A DNA stretch of 64,000 nucleotides from Parelaphostrongylus tenuis (GCA_019055375.1 JAHQIW010004619.1:310001-374000), one strand, 5' to 3'; counted from the first letter of the stretch, positions 25,501 to 33,537 are shown. Translations and numbers: made by a program. The notes: a model not told the origin generated them from the sequence alone.

Positions 25501-28500
25501 CGTCACTTTTTTTCAAAAATTCAGAAAGCTAGTGACTGTACATTTGCCTTTTTTTAGAAGTAGGAGGAGTAAAATAAATTGTTCAACTACAACTTCAAAC
25601 TTCTTCCACTTTTGCTTTTGCTGTCTTTCACCGCTTCTCAAAAGTACGTAACACATTGTTACACTCGATTGGAGTTAATGTACTACTGCGACTTTCATGA
25701 CTTCATAACAAATAAGCGGTAAAAAATGAGTGATTGAGTGATTCGAGAATGAATGACCCATAGCATCGAACGTAGGGAAGTCTTAAACGTTAGTTGATCA
25801 ATATGTAGTAGTTTCATAGCAGCATCAAGGTTCTACTCGTTGACCTTATGAGTTCATGAGAGTCTTAATTTTGAAGCTTAGTCGTAGATAAACTTGATGG
25901 TGAGTTGAATCCATCACATCAGAATTGCCTTTGCTTTTTCGATTAGAGCCAGTCTGAAGAAAACAAAATTTCTCACAACAATAGAGTTAAATGGCCCAAC
26001 TTTCTAGAGTTCATGAATGGAATTAATGACAACATGTGATCAGGTAACGTTCTATTACGCTGCGCTACATTTTCCAGTATATCTATTGTCCAAGACGTTA
26101 TTAAATCTGAATCTGACCTGCTTCAGAGTTCGAACTGCAGCAAAAAATCGCTGACGTTCATCGTCTGTCAACATACGTATTTCTTTCCTAAAATTGGAAA
26201 ACTTGTTGAGTTATTTTGTAATTCAGCCCAAAAATAAGCAGTGATTTTCGGCTCTCGAAGAGAGCTATAGTCTAACCAGTTTTTAAAGCTTTTTCAGCTT
26301 ATATATTTGAATAAGAGGCCCTTACAAAGGGTTGCGCTTCCATCGAATTTTAGAGTTTTTTTTCAATGAGTTCAAATGAGAGGCCCTAATAGAAAGTTGT
26401 ACCTCATCAATTTCTGAAGTATTTTCAACTGGTATCTCTGAATAAAAAATCGCGAAAGCACAATTACTGATCGATTTCTAGACTGTCCAGGAGCTCAAAG
26501 TCGACGCCCATACTGTTCTGGAATAGCCGGGCTGCGTATCCTCATTGATTTTGTCATCTGGCTCCGCGACCTCGTGGATGAGCAACGAGCGGTCTGGTCG
26601 AAAGCTTTCGATGTGGTCCTTTTTGCGCGTAGGGATGTTCATTCTATAACATGCTTCAGCTATGTAGCCGGGGTCATGTATTGCTTGCGCGTGCCTTGGA
26701 TGCGTTTGATGGAGCACAACTCTACACTAGCGCCAGATTGTCAAAGTCGTGACCACACTTATAAACAGTAAGAAACCCCTGTAATAAATATGATTTACGA
26801 ACGACGGTTGAACAGTCCCAACCTGACAGCCTTCCTCAAAATCTGACCATTAGGTAGCGTACATTGGCCGTTTGGTGCCGCTAGGCCTACAAGTTCAAAC
26901 AGATAATAAACGAACAGTGCAAATATGAAAAATCACACAAATCGACTAGATTAAGGACTCAAAACTTTTGCTTGCAAAGAAGGAACATGTGAAGCGAGTA
27001 TTAATAACTAATTTCAAATCGACTGAAGCTAATGGCTAAAGTCAAGATGACATTGTTCACTTTATGTGGACTAATATAGATTACTTTGGAAGCTGTTGTA
27101 AAGATATGAATCACGAAGTCACAAAATGCGCCAGTGGTTGCACTATCATGAAGGAATCCCAGCTGTATGGTAATGAACCACTGCTAAAGAGTTTGGACTA
27201 ACTTAGCACAACTGTCTCTAAATATAAGTTGAAAAGAAAGTTTCCTTCGTTTGATAAAGCATTCAAAATTTATGCATATATTCAGACAACAAACAACGCA
27301 ACTATTCATCAAAATACAGGCCATCATTTTCCACCACTTTTTGTCATCGGTCCGCCAAGTACCGGATTTGATCGAAATACTACTCCTTCGGCTTTGAATC
27401 AAAGAACTCTTGACATGTTTCTTCAACTTCATCCGAAGATTCAAATCTCTCGGTTTCGGTCTGCAGGTCAACTCTTCATTTCCGGCCATGAACTGATGAA
27501 ATCGCACGCGGACTGTTGATTCTCCAACCGTACGGTCGTCCCAAGCTTTATTGATTCGGTGAGAAGCATCAGCAGCGTTTGAACCAAATTTGTACTCGTA
27601 AAGCAATAACAACCATCTTTGCTCTCTGTAGAATTCCATTCTGCACCAGATATAGACAAATTATATATCAATAGAAACGCAAGAAGTAGAACTTTCAAAT
27701 GATATGGAAATCACACACGATTCATGCAAAGAAACGACATTCCCATCCAAACGATGGAAATCTTTCTTTCCAACCTAATATGAAGAAAAGCACTCCTGAA
27801 TCATTCGTGAGTTGTAAGTCGGCGAACAGCATTCGCTGCCATAGAATACTGGCAATACAAGGCAAGTAGTTTCAATGACAGCTTGAAAGAGCCCTAGAAC
27901 GGATGTCACAGTCCGAGCAGTATTCATTATGTCGATATGAGCTGAGGACGGCGGATCCATTAACAGCCGCCGAATCCACTTATAAGCTAGGCTGCGACTG
28001 TAAAGTTGCAACTCACCCAGATTAAAGAATGAAGGTATTCTGAGATTCACTATAAATGAAGAGAAATCGAGGGTTATGTAGATTGCAAGCACTCAACATC
28101 AAGCCATTACACTATTCGTTTCAAAGATGTTTGATCCTTTATGGACCATGTAGGAGGTTTCGTCCCACGTCGCGCTACGTTAAATCTCACTGAGCTACTG
28201 TAATGGCGGAGCTGCGCCGCGTGAAAAGGCGGCGCATCGAGTGGGGGACAGACGCACACACCATGATGGATGTTAGGAGTGTCGCGCAGCCGTCAGCGCG
28301 ATGCAGTCTGTCTGTCAACTCTAGTACTCAGTGGGTTAAGTGATATGGTAGATGTTCAACTCAGTAGCAGAGGACTCAACTCGTAATATTTAGCTTTTGC
28401 ATCTAGAAACGAATAGGATTAATGTGCCGATATAACGGATAATCCATTACTACTAGGCTAAAGTTAAGTGCAAAGTAACATATTTGTCAGCCGTTACGAC

Positions 28501-31500
28501 GTTCGGAAACACGACAAAAGAAACACACTCCATGTTACGCGATTTATAGAATACTGATTACATGGAATCTGTATGGACATGCATAGCATCCCGCGAATGT
28601 GGGAGGACCAAGTATTGAATCACTAAAGTACTCATGGCATTGAAAAATTAATTTTAGCTCCTTGGTCACTCCTTTCGAGACTCTCTAAACAATCAACTCT
28701 ACAATATTTCGTAAACTTAAATGAATAAATATTTGACTCAATTGGTGGCTTACATAGCCATGACTATGCTGAAGATAGTGTATTCATCTGTACTGACAAG
28801 TGTGCACCGACACATAGACCTCGGACAGATGAAAATTTTTGTGAAATCAGCACGTGGGATTATATCGGATTTGATGTGCAATGCGAAACACCTCCATCCG
28901 CTATGCTGACCACACTTCTTTAAATGAATGGCACCAAAAATCGTAGAAGAAACTACTTACCTCGCATATAGGGGCACACACACTGTAAGTCCATGCATTG
29001 GTAAATGGAACTGGCGATCGGCGCCAGTTCAGCCGGCGCAGCGAAAGCTCCTGGCGGTAACGCCACTTTCTTCTTGGAAGCTTCTGACTGGAAAGATGTT
29101 ATATTGCTAAATCTATACAGATTAATTGAAATTATTGTGTCTTTATTTCACATCAGCATATTGATTTTTGACTCCACTGATAACCCTGTTTGCATTTATA
29201 TGGCATATGCACTAAAGCTACATCAGTCGCTGACTGATTACCAAAATGTGGTTTGGCAGAATTTCGAAGTAAGCACATATGTGATAGAGTTTCTGGCCTA
29301 ATTATCACTACGGAATCTGCGTTTAATTCTGGGCAAATTTATGACTTTACGAAGAAGTGCAGGCTTGATGGATGGCATAAAGGATTGAGACTGCCGTGGA
29401 GCACATTGGTGCATTACTCAACAGAATTTCTGGACAAATTCCAAACAGTTTCCATGACCATTAATAATGTATACGTAAGCTTCACTGTGTATTCTACTTT
29501 AAATTAGCTTTAATCAAAGCTTTCAACGTCCATAAATTCCTAGGGTATGCACCGTAAATTCGACTTTATGGAGCACTGTTAGAGGAAATTGAATGCATTT
29601 CTGACCTCTAGAACGAATCACCAGTAGCCCGTCGATGTAGAAGGCTAGTTCTGTTATCCTTTCAGACAAAATTAGTAAAAATTCCCGAATGCCAAAGTGA
29701 TGCAATGCCTAGTGAGCCTAGCAAGAAATATCGAATCAACAATCATGTCTGTATATCCGATAATTATCATTTGAGCCAACACCTCATGTGGTCTTTGTGG
29801 GCTCTTTCACAGCCCCATACATGTGTATTTGCCTTGGCAGCCTCGTCAACCAGGCAGGCACTTTGTTTATCAGAGTAAAAACAGTTAAGAACAGTTGAGT
29901 GTACAGGACTACCGATCTAGTGATTTATTTCACTTGACGCACGTGTAAATCGTTCGTCGCTGCCCACCCTATGTAGGAGAACTGGAACACCCTGAGAGGA
30001 TTGGCTAAAGACGAAGGACCTGAGAGACTGACGGGGCTTTCAAGGCCGAAATACGTGTATCGGGCTGTACAAGAGCCCATTTCAAACCACATGACATGCT
30101 GGTTCAACTAGTATTATCAGATATATTGAAACTTGAGAGTGGTCCTAAAAAACACTTGGAACGAACGGTATAATCATGTCTGTGTTGCAGAGCACCTCTG
30201 ACCACTACGCCACATCCGCTCGTTCTTCAAATTGTGATGAACTAATTTTAGTTCAAGTCTATTTTAAAACTCTCTATTTTGTGCATATAGTCACCGAGAG
30301 AGTTGCCTACAAAAATCAAATATGCGAAGCAAAATTCAGCTGCTTCTGTAATTCTTTGCTCTACATGCAAGTACCATCTTAGAGAGCTCTTACTGTCGAT
30401 ACCAGTTCTCTGACGTAAAAAAAAACCGTAAGAGTATGTGTGTAAGTTAAATTAAAAGTGAAAATTCTTATTAGCCGTCATTTTGTGCAAGGTATATTTT
30501 ATGTCAAATTTGAATAAGAAAGATAATGGAATAAAAGTTGAAGCAAAGAGAAGTGCATCATTGGAAAAAAGTTTCAAAATAAACTAGATCGCCTGATTCA
30601 TAGACTCAAAAATGTGAACAACTGCGGTTGGAAGGAAAGTTCTGGGGCACTCTAATAAGCATGAGAAAACTCCCATGCATATAATGGGAACATTACAGTT
30701 TCTTATGTGTGATTTTCTCATTAAGGGCCTAGATATTATTCGTTTTTATTTTGACTGTGTTACCAATCGAAGTCCGTGTTTCATTGCGTCATCATTGGAT
30801 AAAATGGTCTTTCACATCTAAATGCAATCAGCGTGAAATTAACGAAGTTGAAGAGGAAGACACAACAAACAAATCTGTTGCTGGACTTGGTTTCAACACT
30901 TTAATGCATGAGTTGTTGATCTTGAAAACAAGACTCGTTCAGGACGCCCAGGAAAGTTGAGCAACGAAGATTTGATTAGTATACCTAATATGTGGAGTAC
31001 TGTGCAAAAACGTTTGCGTCAGCCGGGATTTGATTGCTGCTTAGAAAGATGAACCGTCGTCAAGTGCGCAGGAATTGGCAACCAAGCTTAATATTTCTCA
31101 TATGGCGGACCTATGGCAGAAAGTCGCAGAAAACGATGGCCTTATCTCGATGATTAGTTATTATTGTTTTCGTTTGAAATTCATGCATAACTTTTCAATT
31201 TTTTGCAAGTGCCCAAGAACTTTCTTGCCATCCTTGAGTAATCAGTGGCATTTTCATACTTGCAATTTCCTCACAAATCCACTGTGACATTACAAACTTT
31301 GCTAATATGTAATGTTGATTTGAGGGTAAATGAAGCTGAGAATTAATGCTATCATGGTGACAAGCTAACTTACTATGCTGAAGGCGGTGGTGACCTAGAA
31401 AAACCCCGGTAGAGTCTCGAGACTCCAGCAAAATTCAAGCAGTGTACCTAAGAGAATTAGTAGGCAAAAAATCGACCTAGACAGGAGTTGAAACCACATT

Positions 31501-32167
31501 TTGCCTATACCAGGAGTGCGTGCTACCACTACACCATAGAAGTCAAAGCTTACCCACCACTCATTCATGAAATTCTTTCTGTCATAGCTATCAGCCACCA
31601 ACCTTCAACAGACTTGATCGGGTGAGCAACATCGCTCTATGATCCCACTTTAGCTGACAACCATCAAACTTGTATAAATCTAGAATTCCTGTGGTTTAAC
31701 TGCTTTTTTTCGTAGCGTTATGACGTTCCAAGTACACCTAAGAAAATTGAGTGGTAGGCAAAAATTTGACTCAGACGCAGCTGAACTCGCGTTTCATTCA
31801 TAGCGAGTATAGCGCTCTCTTATATATAACTAAAACGTAATAACACTTCGAAAAAATAACTAGTAAAATATAGGAATTTTTGTATTTATATGTATCCATT
31901 CAGTTTCAACTAGGAAAGTGGCAGTGGTTAACAAATTGTGCTACATAATCTACTTGACTAATGAAAGTGATCCTCGTATAATTAACTATTCAATTTATTT
32001 AAGATATTGAAAATCTCGATACTAACCCTCGCCATTTCGTCCCATCTATGCAGTTGATGACAAATGATCTTTGCCGACTCAGTAGGCGCTGAAGCACACG
32101 GGTCTTCTCCCACAGCCGCTGCCACCATCATCAGCGTTGCCGATGTCAGAATGTTGATTAGCAGCAT
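7527..32167 (-). CDS. Secreted tyrosinase with four C-terminal ShKT domains (multi-exon gene)
   Basis: This gene encodes a type-3 copper oxidase of the nematode tyrosinase family (phenol to o-quinone oxidation, usually linked to cuticle or eggshell hardening; that role is family knowledge). Eighteen exons were assembled by hand from splice sites, reading phase and motifs, giving about 726 aa. Residues 1-20 form a signal peptide. The CuA site has histidines near 145, 155 and 164 ([11 protein letters not shown]). The CuB site has histidines near 286, 290 and 312/313 (THGSVH, YMHH). ShKT domains lie at about 492-526, 536-570, 609-649 and 659-692. Every phase from exon 1 to exon 17 fits, using one GC donor. 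The introns hold SINE-like repeats, mariner pieces and a foldback. The 3' end of exon 13 and the final exon are uncertain. A young RTE copy abuts the 3' end. All copper ligands are present, so activity is plausible. Confidence 0.9.
7688..7834 (-). CDS. Tyrosinase exon 17: ShKT domain 4
   Basis: Acceptor TTTACAG, donor GTAG|GTAAGA, a near-ideal nematode donor. It reads [20 protein letters not shown], then [13 protein letters not shown] and a short CRGPV tail. The frame stays open past the donor to 7527, but the strong donor argues for splicing. Confidence 0.88.
   Translation of the reverse strand, partial: RVTTITRIVAHGLDLENVTEIRGCWKIAGLRASRAIHSGISERCVGDQ
8719..8898 (-). CDS. Tyrosinase exon 16: ShKT domain 3 (atypical)
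   Basis: Acceptor TTTCAG, donor [21 protein letters not shown] linker leads to [20 protein letters not shown], then [21 protein letters not shown]. The ShKT frame is clear, but there are extra cysteines and WA is replaced by HW. Phase 1 at both ends. Confidence 0.87.
9557..9745 (-). CDS. Tyrosinase exon 15: ShKT domain 2
   Basis: Acceptor CCCTAG, donor AGAG|GTATGT. It reads [20 protein letters not shown], then [13 protein letters not shown]: a textbook ShKT domain with six cysteines. A Thr/Asn/Gly linker with one extra cysteine follows. Phase 1 at both ends. Confidence 0.9.
10282..10417 (-). CDS. Tyrosinase exon 14: ShKT domain 1
   Basis: Acceptor TTCCAG, donor GACG|GTTAGT. It reads [20 protein letters not shown], then [12 protein letters not shown]. 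The CATWA..GEC..N..YM...C..SC..C spacing is diagnostic for a ShKT domain, here an extracellular disulfide module. It ends in phase 1. Confidence 0.87.
10758..11095. other. GC-rich unclassified block in a tyrosinase intron
   Basis: A sharp GC-rich island (GGGCGGCGAAGCCAGGC, GAGGGAGGGCCCCGAGCCC) lies within AT-rich intron sequence. Two plus frames are open for 60-80 codons but show no family motif. It is probably a transposon fragment of a family not otherwise seen here. Confidence 0.35.
12169..12315 (-). CDS. Tyrosinase exon 13: linker (3' end uncertain)
   Basis: Acceptor TTTTAG. The open frame reads [20 protein letters not shown], then [19 protein letters not shown]. Two phase-0 donors are possible: CAG|GTTCGA (exon ends at 12247) and GAT|GTTAGA (ends at 12169). 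I kept the longer version because its paired cysteines look coding. The frame stays open to a stop near 12135. Confidence 0.6.
13040..13178 (-). CDS. Tyrosinase exon 12: cysteine-rich module
   Basis: Acceptor TTTCAG, donor TCG|GTAAGC. It encodes [20 protein letters not shown], then a run ending [11 protein letters not shown]. Six cysteines follow the YLFCD...C.SKI...G..C.GF pattern of nematode tyrosinases. It ends in phase 0. Confidence 0.88.
13545..13640 (-). CDS. Tyrosinase exon 11: [19 protein letters not shown]
   Basis: Acceptor TTTTAG, donor AA|GTAAGA. One split base, 31 codons ([20 protein letters not shown], then [11 protein letters not shown]), and two bases that make Lys with exon 12. 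DGLSN..YTD.LY.YAPRP is typical of the C-terminal edge of the copper domain. Confidence 0.88.
13641..14967 (-). other. GC-AG intron of the tyrosinase gene
   Basis: The donor reads AATGAG|GCGAGT and the acceptor TTTTAG. Using GC keeps exon 10 (ending PPM, Arg split) in frame with exon 11 (NVDGLSNKY). The nearest GT, four bases downstream, changes phase and gives AAA CGT TGA. The base context (AG|GCGAGT) resembles known GC donors. Confidence 0.7.
14968..15068 (-). CDS. Tyrosinase exon 10: YPPD...HF...MNPF
   Basis: Acceptor TTTTAG. It encodes [20 protein letters not shown] then [13 protein letters not shown]. The exon ends AG, and the only donor that keeps the next exon open is GC (AG|GCGAGT). 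The nearby GTTAGC donor would give a stop three codons into exon 11. Confidence 0.85.
15899..16215 (+). repeat. Short repeat family A, copy 2
   Basis: Head GAGCGCGTGTGGCGCAGTTA, B-box region AGTTCAATCTCGCG, then TGGTTCACGAAGCCATCC, GGTGTCAGTAATTTGGCACC and the full tail (GATGTTAAAAATTGAAGACG, CAGGAATTGATCAACGCC). It lies in a tyrosinase intron, opposite in orientation to the gene. Confidence 0.8.
16633..16803 (-). CDS. Tyrosinase exon 9: CuB copper site
   Basis: Acceptor TTGCAG, donor CAG|GTTGGA. Fifty-seven codons, phase 0 at both ends. It begins [20 protein letters not shown] and carries [20 protein letters not shown]. The CuB histidines in THGSVH and YMHH are intact. Confidence 0.93.
18558..19020. 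repeat. Diverged direct duplication, unit about 330 bp
   Basis: The stretch starting AATGAGGAACAAAAATTG (18558) recurs as AATGAGAAACAAAATGAT (18890). Matching order follows: TTCAGCTCAATAAAAAGG against CTCAGCGAAAAAAGGC, and ATCATTATGATCTAAACTAT against ATTATTTTGATTTAGGCTAT. Intronic; no known family. Confidence 0.5.
19081..19450 (-). pseudogene. Mariner-type transposase fragment (helix-turn-helix region)
   Basis: The minus strand reads [13 protein letters not shown], then after a frame shift [20 protein letters not shown] and a region ending MPHELT. This is the DNA-binding half of mariner transposases (WF.KFR.G..SLED, T...LHELGK....PHEL). No catalytic part is left. It lies in the same intron as a family C repeat. 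Confidence 0.65.
19935..20215 (-). repeat. Short repeat family C, copy 1
   Basis: On the minus strand: AACATCATAACACCGCAATC, GTCAAATAAAAATGATTTTC, CCCAATATCTGTC, GGTTGGCTGTTGACAGATAA. A tRNA-like part (GGTGGGGCAACGGTTTAGCA, GGGTTGAAATCTCGGC) follows, and the end is TTTGCACACCACTCTACATA. It matches the copy at 36.6 kb over its whole length. Confidence 0.75.
20880..21002 (-). CDS. Tyrosinase exon 8: linker before CuB
   Basis: Acceptor TTTCAG, donor AAG|GTGTTA. Forty-one codons, phase 0 at both ends: [20 protein letters not shown] and then [11 protein letters not shown] to FSAPRK. IEYVM and the A.P stretch before GCPY are family features. The next intron is about 4 kb. Confidence 0.87.
21650..21725 (-). 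CDS. Tyrosinase exon 7: ADMGG...FHQWRTIE
   Basis: Acceptor ATTGCAG, donor GAG|GTAGGC. One split base then 25 codons ending [10 protein letters not shown], matching the GPF.WRT.E motif of the family. The upstream intron holds two family B repeats in opposite orientations. Confidence 0.88.
22040..22300 (-). repeat. Short repeat family B, copy 2
   Basis: Minus-strand head GGCGTGGCCGACTGGTTGTG, then GGCTGAACCCCGCCC, CAGCCAACAACGAACG, AAAGGAGACGTGCTCA and AAAGCATTGTGAAGAGGAAT, with CAATAAA at the end. It lies in the intron between tyrosinase exons 6 and 7. Confidence 0.75.
22503..22765 (+). repeat. Short repeat family B, copy 3
   Basis: Plus-strand head GGGCGCCGCGGCCGAGTGGT, B-box-like GGGCCGAACCCCGCTCCCAA, and body AAAAGACGTGTTCAACCAG and CGAATCGAATGCTGGAAG. 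About 200 bp from copy 2 and in the opposite orientation, so a transcript of this intron could form a long hairpin. Confidence 0.75.
23116..23220 (-). CDS. Tyrosinase exon 6: LPYWDS motif
   Basis: Acceptor ATTACAG. It encodes [20 protein letters not shown] and on to ADSVLF, the conserved region after CuA. The donor TTCTC|GTCAGT is chosen over downstream GT sites because it alone keeps the phase of exon 7. Confidence 0.88.
24769..24875 (-). CDS. Tyrosinase exon 5: CuA copper site
   Basis: Acceptor TTGCAG, donor AAAAG|GTTGGC. It starts [11 protein letters not shown] and contains [18 protein letters not shown]. The three CuA histidines (in SKLH, GGAH and PWH) are all present. It ends two bases into a codon that exon 6 completes as Arg. 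Confidence 0.92.
25262..25516 (-). other. Open stretch resembling a diverged tyrosinase N-terminal exon
   Basis: This same-strand open frame in the intron between exons 4 and 5 contains [20 protein letters not shown]. Exon 1 contains [20 protein letters not shown]. Cys, Ala, Ser and KIIC align, but no convincing splice sites flank it. It may be an old exon duplication or coincidence. Confidence 0.2.
26118..26187 (-). CDS. Tyrosinase exon 4: [11 protein letters not shown] helix
   Basis: Acceptor TTTTAG, donor CAG|GTCAGA. It encodes 23 codons after one split base: [19 protein letters not shown] then TLKQ. This is the conserved helix just before the CuA site. It ends in phase 0. Confidence 0.88.
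26289..26450. repeat. Short tandem duplication, period about 65 bp
   Basis: Three diverged units in a row share TTTTCA..., TTGAATAAGAGGCCCTTACA or TTCAAATGAGAGGCCCTAAT, then a GTTG...ATC...TTT...AG end. It lies within a tyrosinase intron. Confidence 0.5.
26478..26770 (-). other. GC-rich coding-like fragment, family unclear
   Basis: The minus frame is open for 79 codons and includes [20 protein letters not shown] and [20 protein letters not shown]. An adjoining frame reads GHDFDN. The order HDFD...KINE.....YS...S is loosely like the C-terminal side of GIY-YIG nucleases in retroelements. The match is weak and frame-broken. It lies between tyrosinase exons 3 and 4. Confidence 0.22.
26823..26886 (-). 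CDS. Tyrosinase exon 3: NGQC...LRKAV segment
   Basis: Acceptor TTGTAG, donor CAG|GTTGGG. Twenty full codons ([20 protein letters not shown]) with a split glycine before and a split arginine after. Joined to exon 4 it gives the family's RKAVRKEIRM motif. An alternative acceptor 6 nt further in would also keep the frame. Confidence 0.85.
27184..27640 (-). pseudogene. Mariner-type transposase N-terminal fragment
   Basis: The minus strand reads [20 protein letters not shown], then [20 protein letters not shown], the first helix-turn-helix of mariner transposases (..YE.K.G..A.E..R.IN.A.G...VSE.T...WF..F). The rest of the frame is degenerate and the catalytic motifs are absent. It lies in the intron between exons 2 and 3. 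Confidence 0.72.
28120..28335 (-). repeat. GC-rich repeat with a tRNA-like end
   Basis: The minus strand contains GTAGCTCAGTGAG (A-box-like) and GGGACGAAACCTCC (degenerate B box). Nearby is a perfect 8-bp hairpin (TGCGCCGC...GCGGCGCA) in a GC-rich body. It is likely a tRNA-related repeat, but I see no second clear copy. Confidence 0.35.
28961..29087 (-). CDS. Tyrosinase exon 2: CMD-x-CxC segment
   Basis: Acceptor TTTCCAG, donor GAG|GTAAGT. It encodes 42 codons plus one base: a basic and proline/alanine-rich stretch, then [14 protein letters not shown], the cysteine segment that precedes the copper domain in nematode tyrosinases. It joins exon 1 in phase 0. Confidence 0.88.
29816..29849 (-). 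ncRNA. Degenerate hammerhead-like motif (family E copy 1, minus strand)
   Basis: Mirror of the motif on the right arm. The core is UUGACGA (C3 changed), GAAA has lost its G, and stem III (AUACA/UGUAU) is intact. Probably inactive. Confidence 0.45.
30028..30061 (+). ncRNA. Hammerhead-ribozyme-like motif (family E copy 1, plus strand)
   Basis: Core CUGACGG (one change from CUGANGA: A9 to G). Stem II is GGC/GCC, followed by GAAA at 30048-30051. Stem III is AUAC/GUAU with a 2-nt loop, then U-C, an allowed NUH cleavage site. The sequence just after the site pairs with the left arm of the foldback, forming stem I. Confidence 0.6.
30183..30225 (-). repeat. Family A head fragment
   Basis: Only the A-box half remains: minus strand GCGGATGTGGCGTAGTGGTC then AGAGGTGCTCTGC. 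The body is missing. In tyrosinase intron 1. Confidence 0.6.
30990..31055 (-). repeat. Family C terminal fragment
   Basis: The plus strand reads ATGTGGAGTACTGTGCAAAA then TTTGCGTCAGCCGGGATTTG, the same as the end of family C seen at 19.95 kb. The tRNA-like remainder is badly decayed. Confidence 0.5.
31430..31680 (-). repeat. Short repeat family D, copy 1
   Basis: The minus strand has the family upstream part (GTTGAAGGTTGGTGGCTGAT, ATGAATGAGTGGTGGG). The tRNA-like part follows (GGTGTAGTGGTAGCACGC, B-box region GGTTTCAACTCC), then a TTCTCTTAGGTACAC tail. In intron 1. Confidence 0.7.
31705..31825 (-). repeat. Short repeat family D, copy 2 (3' half)
   Basis: It keeps the B-box side and tail. 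The plus strand reads CGTAGCGTTATGACGTTCC, AAAATTGAGTGGTAGGC and GCAGCTGAACTCGCG. It is cut just before the A box. Confidence 0.6.
32027..32167 (-). CDS. Tyrosinase exon 1: signal peptide and N-terminus
   Basis: 47 codons, starting [10 protein letters not shown] with a hydrophobic signal peptide, then PCASAPTES and [15 protein letters not shown]. This matches the usual N-terminus of nematode tyrosinases. The donor is AGG|GTTAGT and the exon ends in phase 0. The ATG sits 6 nt after a TTTTAG acceptor. The downstream intron is 2.9 kb. Confidence 0.88.
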
Positions 32168-32185
32168 TTCAGTCTAAAATTCTCT
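32168..32185 (-). promoter_or_regulatory. Probable spliced-leader trans-splice acceptor of the tyrosinase gene
   Basis: On the minus strand, GAATTTTAG ends 6 nt before the start codon (AG at 32175-32174). A splice acceptor this close to the ATG, with no recognisable upstream exon, is how nematode trans-spliced messages look. Inference only; no SL sequence is encoded here. Confidence 0.5.
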
Positions 32186-33480
32186 TACATATGAAATGGA
32201 TATAAAACAGTTCTCTAAAAGGCCGACAATAATAGATGATAAGCGGTACGAATAGTAGCAATGGAAAAATCGCATTCAGAACGCTTTAAAGAGGATAAGA
32301 AGGGAATACGTGCTAAATTACCAAAAAAAAGCAATGATGTGAGTGTGAGAGGCAACAAGCAACATGAAATATATTTTGTACATACTTAAAGTCGTCTATG
32401 CAAAATTATTTTCACTTCTTTGGATATATTTATTTCCTCGATTGACTAGTATTTAATCTTGTGTAAGTTTCGCTGTTTCGTGAGAATTTCAATCTTCCTC
32501 ATGGCTGTCTTTGAGTGATGATCGAGTTGATTCCTCCTTGGATTATAGGTTAGTTTTACTATGTGGGTTCGAGATCTTCATAGCAGAAATGATGGGCATT
32601 TATCGGCTGGGCGAAGTATTGCATAGTTCAGACTGTCACCAAACAGTTGAGTCCTGAGAGATTTCATGATGGGTCTTAAGCTGAGTCGAACCAACAAATT
32701 TACAAGTATTATTGAACGACACAATTATTCATTATGCTTTTTACTTTTCCATGTACTATGGCTACAAATAATGTCTTTACGTTGACTTCCTCTCCATTCA
32801 TTCGAATGTAACCGCAGGAATGCTCAAAAATGAGTCAGACGCGTGGTCTTTAGTGGGATTTGAACTCACGATCGCCCTCGCCAAAGACCCACGTGCTATT
32901 CGCCAAACCAAGGCCTTTATTTTGCTTTTCGCACCGTCTTCTTTTTACCATTTCTTTTGAGTCACTTCGGCTTACCTGACTCATAGCGATTTGTCTTCTC
33001 TAAACATTCCACTAAACGGTTGATTGCTGATGGCAGTGACACAGTAAAAACATGGCTGTAGGAAAGGAAAAGTTAGTAGCTCGATTGCTGACGGGGATTA
33101 CCCTCTGTGGTATCACAACAGTTAAGCCCTCTTGATTCTTACCGTGGTTCTATTTCCGAAGTCTTTGCGACTATATTTTAGATTAGAATAAGTTGCTACA
33201 CAGCTGTCGAGTGCCGAATAAATACCACCTAGATGGTCCGTGATAGATTAGAAAGAATTTTTATTGTTGGAATGCCGTAAAACCCAAGCCATGGTCATTT
33301 TCGCTTGTCCATCAAAGCCAGCAGCCGTCTGACCTGAATGCACTACATGAAGGTTATTTGATTCATAATTTGGTTCTTTTGAGACACCATCAATTTCCGG
33401 CGATGTTTGAATTAACTGAGTTTGGCGATCAAACTGAAAGATTAACCACCAACCCTCGGCAACATTTTCAGCTCAGTGTA
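32186..33480. other. Upstream flank of the tyrosinase gene
   Basis: AT-rich and without other recognised genes. It contains only the tRNA-like sequence near 32.87 kb. Any promoter of the tyrosinase gene should lie here, but I see no specific element to name. Confidence 0.4.
32825..32920 (-). repeat. tRNA-like sequence
   Basis: The minus strand reads GGTTTGGCGAATAGCACG (A-box-like), GAGTTCAAATCCCAC (good B box) and AAAGACC. The arms do not fold into a sound tRNA, so it is probably a SINE head or a tRNA pseudogene. Confidence 0.45.
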
Positions 33481-33486
33481 ATGGAC

Positions 33487-33512
33487 ATATATATATATAT
33501 ATATATATATAA
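33487..33512. repeat. (AT)n microsatellite
   Basis: A pure AT run just upstream of a family A repeat. Confidence 0.9.
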
Positions 33513-33537
33513 TGTACCTATATGCTGAGTATATAAG

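Larger units (their letters stand above)
29772..30110. mobile_element. Hammerhead-bearing foldback element, family E copy 1
   Basis: Inverted arms: left TTTGAGCCAACACCTCATGT through CACAGCCCCATACATGTG, right reading GTATCGGGCTGTACAAGAG through ACATGACATGCTGGTTCAA. The arms pair closely and each carries a hammerhead-like core facing inward, on opposite strands. It lies in tyrosinase intron 1. Confidence 0.7.

Noticed and set aside
28120..28180. Hammerhead (GGGACGAAAC on the minus strand)
   Set aside because: No CUGANGA upstream at any reasonable distance; the string is better read as a degenerate B box.
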